64,000 nucleotides of DNA from Planctopirus ephydatiae (GTDB taxonomy: Bacteria > Planctomycetota > Planctomycetia > Planctomycetales > Planctomycetaceae), in NCBI RefSeq assembly GCF_007752345.1, contig NZ_CP036299.1, positions 1,488,001-1,552,000 on the forward strand, in the 5' to 3' direction. Position 1 is the stretch's first letter, and every line of letters starts with the position of its first letter. Shown piece by piece: positions 20,925 through 30,100 of the stretch. Position numbers and translations under genes: made by a program. The notes beneath the pieces are model-generated. The model had not been told where the DNA came from, did not search any database, and was given only the letters and a program-made list of their open reading frames with translations.

Positions 20925-21458
20925 TTAAGCCGCTGGTTTGGTTTCGGCGGTTTTGGCCTTCTTAGTCTTGGGTGTTGATTGAATCGATTTGAGCTTCTCT
21001 TTCTGGGCTGCGGTCAAGACACCTTGAAGTTCTGCATCGCGTTTGGCTTTGAGATCCGCCAGTTGCTTTTCTAAGCTCTCAATCTCGGCTGCATACTTTT
21101 TCTGGATCGTATAGACCCGATCTTTCTGCTCGCCCGAAAGTTCGAGTTTGCCAAAGTTATTGGGCAGACGCGGAGAATCTTCCTTATCGTCCGCAGGTTT
21201 GGCACCGGCTTCGGTTTTGGGAGACATGGCCTTTTTTGCGCCGTCGGTCTGAGCCAGCAGGTAAGTACCGGGAGAAGAACGAATACCCAAGGCGTTGGTT
21301 TCTGCATGAGCAGGTTGCTGTTCAGAGCTTAGTGGCTGGGTTTCTGATGCGAACGATAAAGTCGATCGTCCCTCGTGATTCCAGATGACTCCACTCAGGA
21401 CAGCCCCACTCAAGAGCACTCCGCCTGTCAGTCGCATGAGACCGGTAACTCGACGCAT
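20925..21458 (-). CDS. Exported coiled-coil protein, unknown function
   Basis: A 177-residue protein. The start at 21458 was chosen for GGGGAA upstream. The longer frame has no ribosome-binding site. An N-terminal signal or anchor (RLTGGVLLSGAVLSGVIW) is followed by a disordered Ser/Gln/Pro-rich stretch, then a charged helix around residues 110-160 (KYAAEIESLEKQLADLKAKR, ELQGVLTAAQKEKLKSIQ) and a Lys/Ala-rich tail. The 'LSGEQKDRVYTIQKKY...LTAAQKEKL' pattern is reminiscent of LTxxQ/Spy-like periplasmic proteins, with paired 'L-T/S-x-x-Q' motifs. That likeness is modest. A periplasmic location is likely. It has its own terminator and is monocistronic. Confidence 0.7.
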   Translation of the reverse strand: MRRVTGLMRLTGGVLLSGAVLSGVIWNHEGRSTLSFASETQPLSSEQQPAHAETNALGIRSSPGTYLLAQTDGAKKAMSPKTEAGAKPADDKEDSPRLPNNFGKLELSGEQKDRVYTIQKKYAAEIESLEKQLADLKAKRDAELQGVLTAAQKEKLKSIQSTPKTKKAKTAETKPAA

Positions 21459-21670
21459 ACTCAATTTCCCCGTGATCAATGAGCGTCTCGCAGATCCTGT
21501 TGCCGGTCGAGCGTAGCGGCAAAATGTGCTCATGCTGCGATAATCACTGAACACACTTATCGTATATTTGCCGCCAGTTGATGCTGACCGCAAGGAAAAT
21601 CTCCCAGAAAAAGGGAAAAACGGCGAAGGCCCAGGTTCCACGCAAATAGCAGACTTGAAATGGAAAACGG

Positions 21671-22126
21671 TCAATTCGCGGTTCGCGGCAGGATCATATC
21701 CTGATGCCAGAACTGATTCAGATCGATCATCAACCGATTGAACTTCTCGATATCGAGCGGCTTAGTCAGGTAACCTTGGACCTGCAACTTCTCTGTTTCG
21801 ACGAACGTGGCTTCGTCTGTCGAAGCCGTCATGATGACGACAGGGATCGATTTGATCTGTTCTTCAGCACGCAGTACTGCCAGAACATCTCGACCATCAA
21901 TACCGGGTAAACCCAGATCCAGAAAGATGAGATCAGGCCGGGGAGCTCGTTGATAAATCCCCCGCTGATGGAGAAATTCCAGGGCCTGCTCACCATCAGT
22001 CACCCAGGTCAGTCGATGTCGCAGGTGACTGTTTTTCAAAGCGCCAATGGCGATACGAGAGAACATCAGGCTGTCTTCGACCAACAGGATCTCCATCGGG
22101 CGGCCAACGGTTTCTGTATTGATCAT
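21671..22126 (-). CDS. Single-domain response regulator (Rcp1-like)
   Basis: A 151-residue CheY-fold receiver. The start at 22126 has an AGGAGG site directly upstream. Receiver landmarks are EILLVEDSLMFSRIA (acidic pocket), DLIFLDLGLPGIDG (phospho-acceptor Asp), VVIMTAST (switch Thr/Ser) and GYLTKPLD (conserved Lys). There is no output domain. The conserved RPDLIFLDLGLPGIDG with the long segment before it is typical of Rcp1-type regulators, which pair with phytochrome-like or hybrid histidine kinases. No kinase is adjacent, so the partner is unknown. Confidence 0.9.
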   Translation of the reverse strand: MINTETVGRPMEILLVEDSLMFSRIAIGALKNSHLRHRLTWVTDGEQALEFLHQRGIYQRAPRPDLIFLDLGLPGIDGRDVLAVLRAEEQIKSIPVVIMTASTDEATFVETEKLQVQGYLTKPLDIEKFNRLMIDLNQFWHQDMILPRTAN

Positions 22127-22778
22127 TTGACCTCCTCGCGAATGAATCACCTGTCTTAAAGATTTTCGCTTGGAAGATCCTGTTCCAGCAAGTGATCCGT
22201 GAGAAAATCCCTGCTCAAGAGGACGAAAGCCGGGATGACCAGGCTTGTCAAAAACTGGAAGCGTTGCGTCTTTTGTTAAATAACCACTTCTGGCGAGGGG
22301 AAGATGAGCTCCATGAAATGACCACGAGCGGAGTGCTTCTTGAGATCTTTGTCTGGTGGGCAAAGGGTCAGTGTGGTTGTCATTCTGAGGAAAATCGTCT
22401 GTGTCAGGTCGATAGATGTCGATCATTATGTGCACAATTCAAAAGGCGAAAGAAGTTAGAGAATGCGATTCATCGGGGAAAATTGAGTCGTTGAGAGAGA
22501 ATTCCCGTACTCACGAGAGATCATTTCTGAGAGGCTTTACCGCCTGCGACGGAAAACCCTTTCAGCAAACAAATTTGTCATGTGAGTTCGTTCTCCGGAA
22601 TCATGCCAAAAGGAGATACTGTTGGCTGTCGTTATCAGAAGGTTTGGGGAAATCGACACGTTCTGGGATTGCGATACACTGAGTTGACACCTGATGAACC
22701 GTGAAAGTTCGCAGCGAGAATTCATGCGTCTGTATCTGATGAGCGACCTTTTTTCATGGAAGTCATGGAATCTGTGTG
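22127..22778. other. Intergenic region, no gene seen
   Basis: 652 bases between divergently oriented genes (response regulator on minus, YraN-like on plus). I find no frame with family resemblance or good initiation signal. Promoters for both flanking genes are expected here but are not assignable by eye. Confidence 0.45.
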
Positions 22779-23324
22779 ATGCCGGACGAACATCAACAGA
22801 AACGCACGATCGAAAACGAGCCCAATCAACCGGCAGAGTTGAAGGTGAGACGACAGACCTCATTGAAGCGGTGGCTTTCTGACTTGTGTCAACGTGTCAG
22901 CACATGCCGATGGTGTTTAGATTTCTGGCGGACATCTCCTCTTTCGCCATCATCTCAACGAACTCTGAATATCGGGGAACAGGGCGAAGCGAGGGCCGAG
23001 ATGTACCTCAAGGGATTGGGATATCAGATTCTCGCCAGAAATCTACGAACCCGGCTGGGTGAGATTGATCTTCTGGCCCTTGAAGGCGAAACGATCGTCT
23101 TCATCGAGGTGAAAACCCGCAAGTCGGATGCTCGCGGTCGACCGGAAGAGGCGATTCATCCACGTAAACAAAAGCAGCTATCAAGAGTGGCGATGGCGCT
23201 TTTGAAGTCGAGAGGGTGGTTGCATCGACAATCAAGGATCGATGTGATCACGATTACAGGAGAGCCAGAAAGCCCGGAGTGTGAACTCAGGCACTATCGC
23301 CATGCCTTTCCTTCGACACTCTGA
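22779..23324 (+). CDS. YraN/UPF0102-family nuclease-like protein
   Basis: A 181-residue protein. Residues about 65-160 match the YraN (UPF0102) family, a restriction-endonuclease-like fold: GEQGEARAEMYLKGLGYQIL, then RTRLGEIDLLALEGETIVF and IEVKTRKS, which supply the Glu/Asp/Glu-x-Lys pattern of the fold. The family is commonly near 120 residues. Here a basic N-terminal extension of about 60 residues precedes it (RRQTSLKRWLSDLCQRVSTC), with two or three Cys. The biological role of the family is poorly known, with links to DNA processing. GTG at 22776 is an alternative start directly before the ATG. Confidence 0.85.
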   Translation: MPDEHQQKRTIENEPNQPAELKVRRQTSLKRWLSDLCQRVSTCRWCLDFWRTSPLSPSSQRTLNIGEQGEARAEMYLKGLGYQILARNLRTRLGEIDLLALEGETIVFIEVKTRKSDARGRPEEAIHPRKQKQLSRVAMALLKSRGWLHRQSRIDVITITGEPESPECELRHYRHAFPSTL

Positions 23325-23362
23325 CCAGATGATTCAATGATCGTGCAGTCAAACGTTATGTT

Positions 23363-23767
23363 CTAGCGTAATGGCAACAGATCGGTTTCGAGGTCAAAGC
23401 GGGAATCGTCTTCCTCCCGGCCTTCCTGCTGCTTCCAGTTGACGAGGTCACTGAAGTCAAGAAAACCATCGTCAAGTTCTTCTTCATCGGTTGTCGATGA
23501 AAAGTGATTCGACCCTGCATTCAAGTGAGGCTGTGCAAAGAAAGTCTCGCCCGCGCTTGAGTCACAGAATGGAACATCTTCAGTCGATGATTCGTTGGTC
23601 GAATCATCTTCAGGATTAAGCCACAGCGTCTCAACGCGTCGGGTTTCCGGATGCCGAGTCTGAAGAATCTCAAGCCTGACAAAGGCTGGCTGAATCTCAA
23701 TCACACGAATGATCGTATCATCACCGACAATCAGACACTCGTTCACAGCTCGTGAAAACTCAAGCAT
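23363..23767 (-). CDS. CsrA-like RNA-binding protein with long acidic C-terminal tail
   Basis: A 134-residue protein whose first 48 residues resemble CsrA, the small dimeric RNA-binding regulator of mRNA translation. MLEFSRAVNECLIVGDD matches the CsrA opening pattern, followed by strands ending in VRLEI. Aligned without gaps to E. coli CsrA, Leu2, Arg6, Gly15, Asp16, Val30, Arg31 and the RNA-contacting Arg44 are kept, while Arg7 is Ala. A tail of about 85 residues rich in Asp/Glu/Ser follows (TDEEELDDGFLDFSDL), which ordinary CsrA (about 60-70 residues) lacks. The start at 23767 is supported by GAGGT 7 bases upstream. An ATG 4 codons further up has none. The tail could compete with RNA or bind a partner. 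That is inference. Confidence 0.75.
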   Translation of the reverse strand: MLEFSRAVNECLIVGDDTIIRVIEIQPAFVRLEILQTRHPETRRVETLWLNPEDDSTNESSTEDVPFCDSSAGETFFAQPHLNAGSNHFSSTTDEEELDDGFLDFSDLVNWKQQEGREEDDSRFDLETDLLPLR

Positions 23768-24180
23768 CCTGAACCTCATCAGTTGTTTTCCGGTATCACT
23801 TCCGCACGACCTGCGAGTATGAGCCAGGCATTTCGCGTCCGAGTGATGTCATCAGTTGAGGGGTCATTCTGCCGACGGACATCAACTCGCACAAGTCGGA
23901 AAATCATCTTGGCGCATAGTTCCGTAAACCTTCTAAAGGTCAAGAAGTACCGCAACATTTCCCAAGATTTTTCTGCGGAAAAGCCAGTGAAACTGCCCTT
24001 GCATTGAAGACTCATCACTGATCACAGAACGTCTTGGAGAGTGACTCTGAATCAAGTCAAGTGTTGGACAGTCGCTTCTATCGGCTTCAAAAAAAATCAT
24101 TCAGTTCGAGTCAGATTCTTGCATCTCCAATGTGTTGTCTTTCTCGCCGGATCAGCAAATCGATGTCGTCATGCGATGAC
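23768..24180. other. Intergenic region, no gene seen
   Basis: 413 bases. A 79-codon minus-strand frame (23779-24018) lies directly upstream of the CsrA-like gene, but has no recognisable features and no clear initiation site, so it is not called. Confidence 0.4.
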
Positions 24181-27100
24181 TTATCGATTGAGGAGTTGCC
24201 CATGGCTCAGACTGCGGGCTGCAAATGCCGGTTTGAGTGAGGCATCCATCAGGGAATCCACTCCTTCCAAACGTGCCAGGATCTGGCCTTGTCGATTCAG
24301 GATTTCCCCATCCATGCTGACGACATGGGCTGTTGCCTTTTTGATGCGGCACGTGACGATCACACCTTCAGCAGGCCACTTTCTTTGGAGAAGTTCAATG
24401 CGGCGAATTCCAGTCGGTAACGACGGCATGCCACGCTGTTGCCATGCCCAGACAATCGCCATCTGAAAGACCACATCCAATACAAGTGGATCAATAAGCC
24501 AGCTGTGACGATGAGGTTTATGCATCCACAACCGAGGGGCCTCAGCCACGCGCGAGATCACGCTGACTTGTTGTTCATTGCAGGTCAGAACCTGCTCGAT
24601 GCCCTGCATCAGAGGGCCATGAAACAACCATTCCTGATACAGATCAGCGGGAAGGATCGAACGATCAAACGAGTCTCCTCGCAATTCGTTGGTGGTGGTT
24701 AAAGGAGGTGGATCGATGGTCTGCCCCGTCATGATGACGTCTGCCGTGGCGTGCAGCAGCGTTCGTCCAGTCGCCTCGCTGTTCAGCCGGGCGTGCCATG
24801 GTTGAACCCATCCACTGGTATGGCGAGGGCTGTCAGCTTCGGCAAAAGGCTCCAGTTGAACTTTGAGTTGAGCGAGTTCATGAGAACTGAGGCGGACACC
24901 TTTCATCACTTTGACGTTCTCAAAACCACTCAGTGCCATCCCCGGGGATAGATGAGCTGCCCCATGAGCTATCCATTCGAGCATTATCGCCAGCGGAAGG
25001 ACCGCTTTTCCTCCAATGACATGATCATCCAGAAAAGGATGGTCATTGACTGACAGTAATCGATCAAACCCCTGTCGACTGGCCACGACTGGCTTTGTCT
25101 TTTCAATGGGCGTTTCTGACTCAACGAGTGATGCAGCAGCCGTCGGTTGCACAGGTGCCAGAACGACGATTTCGACCGGCCGCTCGGTCGACTGGCAATA
25201 CTCACTGGCAAAAATCGAAGCACCTTCCCGAAGGGGAATCAATCCCACCTGTTCTTTGGCAAAAATGGCTCGCAACTGATCATTCACCATTCCGCCATCC
25301 CACGGCCCCCAGTTCCACGAGGTCACATGACACTCGGGATGCTGCGCTGCCCAGGCCCGCGCCTGCTTATTGAGAATTTCATTGGCAATCGCGTAGTCGG
25401 CCTGTCCCGTTCGGCCGTATCGACCTGTGAACGATGAGAATAGCCCCAGCATGCGCAATTGAGATGGATCAATGGCGGCAAGGAGATGCTTCAGCCCCTG
25501 AACCTTCACACGCATGACATCTTCAAATTGTTCGCGGGTCTTACGCTCAATGCGTGCATCGGCAATCACACCCGCCCCGTGAATCAAACCCCGAATGGGG
25601 CCCATCGAGGCGACAATCTCTGCCAACACCTGGCGGACACTGGAGGGATTCGACACATCCAATTGTCGATAAACGGCTCGCACACCAGCCTTCGCAAAAC
25701 GATGCAGATTGGTACGGAGTTCCTGCTGCGCCAATCGTAGACGGGCTTCATCCGCGACCATTCGAGGTGTCCAGCCGACGGGATTTTCGCTCATGATCTG
25801 TTGACGAAATTCGATTTCCGTCAGTGGTTGATCATTCCCGTTGGTCGTCGCAGAAAGTTCAGGAGGCGGAGTTCGCCCCAATAGCACCATGGTTGTCCCC
25901 AGGGCTTTGCCGGTTTCAAGGGCGGCTTCCATCGTCACGCCGCGGGCACCACCTGAGACAACGACGAGATCGCCAGTAGTCAGGACTGGGATCGCCTGGG
26001 CAGATGCGGCCTGAACATCAAGCGTGTTCCATTCCACCTGAACTTCTACGGGAGATCCTCCCGGAAACTGCGCGATCCCTGTTTCGAGGGGGCCAGTCGC
26101 CAAAAGTTCCTCGACAAGCTGCGGTGCAGCCTCTGAGGGGGGGAGTTGTCCGATGTCGAACACTCTCGCAGTGACTTCGGGCCATTCGTGCCGGGCGGTT
26201 TTGATCAGCCCCGTCAACCCGCCAGATTCGGGAGAGACGATGTGGCCAGGAGCGTTGGCATCCAAAACTCCGAAGTGGCCATTGAGACGGACAACTCCGC
26301 CCAATAAACGTCTTTCACCTGAAGTGATGTCTTTGCGAAGTGCCGACGAGACCTGTTGCAGCCATTCGAGGTTCTGCCACAGGTTGATCAATGGATCCTG
26401 GGCCGCTGCACTGGGGAGTATGATCAAGCCGCTCAGAATATCGGGAATGTTCACCGCAGGCGCCCCCTGTAAGGTGGCTGTCTGAGGCACTATTCGAGAG
26501 GCTATGCCCTGGTTGATCAGAGCACTGGAAAGTGCCCGGGAAAGACCGCTCTCTCCGAGGCCATCATCAGTGATCCAGACTTCGTGCCGGAACCGATCCT
26601 TCGTGCGGCGTTCGCCAGCCGGAGCAATGGCCACTGTTTTCAGAAGGCCACGCTGGAGTGTGTGTGGTTCCGGGAAGCGAACCTCACGAGGCATGGCCTT
26701 TGTGCTGCCAGCAATGGCAGTCGGGGGAAGCTCTTTCTCTTTGTGAGTGGATTCAACAATGAGTCCGGATGAGCCTAGTGCATCAGATGAAGTGTTTTTT
26801 TTTAACTCATGCGTATTTTCTGGAGCGCCTGCAGCAGTGGTCTCCGGGTAGGCCGCGACGACATCGGCGAGAGTCTGAAGCGAGCCAAGCTGTTCTGGAG
26901 ACACGACAGGGAGGTTCGGGAAACGTTCCTGCATGGCACTGAGAATCTCGACACGCTTGATCGAATCGATCCCCAGGTCGTGATCAAGACTCATCCGCAG
27001 TTGCAGCATCTCCTTGGGATAGCCTGTTTTTTCGGCGACCACTTCTAATAGTGAGGCTGCCAGACCGTTGGACTCACCGACAGAACTCGTCTGCGATCGG

Positions 27101-30100
27101 CTGGATGTCGGCTCTTGTGGGGCTAGATCCTGAGGAATCTGTGCGACTGCTGGTGCAGTACCTGTTGTCGATTGCGGATAGGCTGCGACGACATCGGCAA
27201 GAGTCTGGAGCGAGCCGAGTTGTTCTGGAGACACGGCGGGCAGGTTCGGGAAACGTTCCTGCATGGCACTGAGAATTTCGACCCGCTTGATCGAATCGAT
27301 TCCCAGATCATGATCAAGACTCATCTTCAGTTGCAGCATCTCCTTGGGATAACCCGTCTTTTCAGAGACCACTTCCAAAAGTGATGCTGCCAGTTCGGAG
27401 TTCGTCTTTCCGGCTGGAGGTGCCACAACTGGCACCGGAGCTGGTACCGGGACTGGCACTGCTGCTGGTACCACTGCTGAGACCACAGGTTGGGCGGGTG
27501 TGATCATGGGTGGGGCCGATGGCAAGACGGCGACTGGCGGTATAGCCGAGATCGTTGTGGCGGGCCCCGCAGGTATCACTATGGGTGGCATTGCCGGTGG
27601 CAGAGGTGCTGCCAGTGCCTGGGTCGCAGGGCTGGTCATTGAACCATTGGGGCTGGCGGCTGGCACATGCTGAATGAGTTGTGTCAACAACTGTAAAGCC
27701 TGCTGCTGCTGCGCGAGAAATGTCTGATGTGCCAGAGCGGTCTGCTGCTGAATGGCCTGCAGTGTCTCAAGGTAGGATGCCACGGGGGAAGAATCCTTGA
27801 TCTGAACGGGATAATTTAGCGGAAGCGTTTGCCTAATCTGAGCGTTGTGCGCTGGGGCGTTAGCAATGATAAGCTCTTCGGAGGAGTTCAATCCAAACGC
27901 TGATGAGTTCAATGAAGCGGCTGTCGATGAAAGTTCGGCAGCATTTGAATATCCCTCGGGTGGCCTCGATGACTCTGCTGATACTAATGAAGCGTGTGAA
28001 TTCACGACTTCACATGGACCTTGAGGCGTCGGACGAATGACATCGGTCAAGTTGGCTCTCAGCAGGTCAGAGCTCGATGCCGGGATTTGAACAGGCTCAG
28101 GTACCTTCATTTTGACAGGTAGAGGTGGCTTGGGTCTGGTGTAGTTGGCACCACAGATCGGAATGGTGCCTTCCCGTGGTTCGGGAAGATGGTGATTGCT
28201 CCAGAGCGTGGGGGCATCCCAGTGGGCGAGTTGAAGATCGTGACCACTCACAGCCAGTTGGCCCAGTAACCAGGCCAGATCCCATTCACCTCGTCGGCGT
28301 CCTTGTGAACTGTCGAGTGCCAGAGCCTGATGAGGTTGCCCACTCAGGATCGAAGAGACCAGCCCCGTCAACACGTGGCCGGGGCCCACTTCGATAAATG
28401 TGCGCACCCCTGACTGATACATAGCACGAATCTCATCCACAAAATGGACAGGCCTGGCCAGCTGACTGGCCAGCAGTTCGCGGGCAGCGTCTGCTTCCTG
28501 TGGATAGACTTTGGCCGAGGAATTGGCGTAAACAGGAATCGATCCGCCATGAAAGGGAATCTGTTCGAGTGCAGGACGGAATTTGTGGGCCGCCTGTGCG
28601 ACCAGCGGGCTATGGAATGCCGCAGCCACCGCCAGTTGTTTGCCACGCAGATTCCGCTGGCCCAGCAGTTCACCAGCCCGGGTAATCTGATCCAGCCGAC
28701 CCGAGATCACCACCTGAGAAGGGCTGTTGTGGTTGGCAATCACCAGTTCGAGATTCAATTCGCGAAGTGCCTGCTCGACAACTTCACTTGAAGCATGGAT
28801 TGCGAGCATGCCACCGGGTTGAAGTTCTCCTTCCGCCATCAGTTGCCCGCGTAGCATACTGAGTCGATAGAGCTCTTCAGGCGAAAATCGGCCCGCAGCA
28901 CACAAAGCGGTCAATTCCCCATAGCTATGCCCAGCTACAGCGGTCGGTCGAATGCCAAACCGTTGAAGAACTCTCCAGCCCCCCAGGCTGACGGCACCTA
29001 AGGCAGGCTGTGCGACATCCGTGGCTTTCAGCCGGGTAATGGCCAAAGCACGCGCTTCGTCATTCCAGACGTTGACGGGGTAAATCGCGTCCGATAAAGC
29101 CCAGGAAAAGGCCCGATTTCCAGTTCGAGGTGCATCCACAAAAGCATGGTTGGCAGCAGCCAGCACATCCCGCATTTCGGGAAAAAGACAAGCCAGATCG
29201 CGGAGCATTCCCGGATACTGTGATCCCTGTCCGGGGAATAAAAGTCCGATCGATCCGGTGGCGAATCCTCGCGAATAGGCAACTCCTTCAGGAAGTGTCC
29301 ATTGCACAGTTGCTTCGAGAGGAGACTGCCGAGTGCGGACAATCTGCTCAATCGCTCGTGTTGCCAGTGTTTGCCAGTCGGTCGAGGAAAGATCAGCCAC
29401 CATTGTCAGTCGGCAGAGATCCTGAGCGCGAAACTGGCTTCGCAATTGTGAGGCAAGCTTGCGAATGGTCTTTGGTGAACGACAAACCTGCGCGAGAAAC
29501 TCATTGATCGTTCGAATGAGTTGATCTTCATCGGGGCCACTGAACGTGAGCAGTTGAATCTGACCATCCCAGCCCGGTTGGCGTGGCGGACGGCATTCAG
29601 CCGGTGCTTCTTCCATCACACAGTGAAAGTTACTTCCGCCAAAGCCAAACGCACTGACTCCTGCCCGCCGCTTGCGATTCAGGCCTGGCAGCCAAGGGCG
29701 GCTTTGGATATTGACATAGAAAGGGCTTTGACGATCGCCGGAATTGGAGCGGAGAGCATCAGCCGGTTGATCGACTTTAATTGTCGGGGGCAGGACCTCG
29801 TGGTGAAGTGCGAGGAGCACTTTGATCAGACTGGCAATGCCGGCAGCCGCTTTGGTGTGACCGACCTGCGACTTAACGGAGCCGACAGCACACCAGGCAC
29901 TTTTCTCCTCACCGGCAACTGTTCTGGCAGCGGCCTCAAAGATCGTCGTCAGGCCTTTGATTTCGGTGGCATCGCCAACTTTTGTTCCCGTCCCGTGAGC
30001 TTCCACCAGATCGATTTCATGAGGAGAAATCCCGGCCTGCTGATATGCATCTTCCAGGCAGCGAATCTGGCCTTCGGCTTTGGGAGCATAGACCGCAGTC

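Noticed and set aside
23779..24018. A 79-codon minus-strand frame upstream of the CsrA-like gene
   Set aside because: No domain, no initiation site and mixed composition. Left as unassigned sequence.
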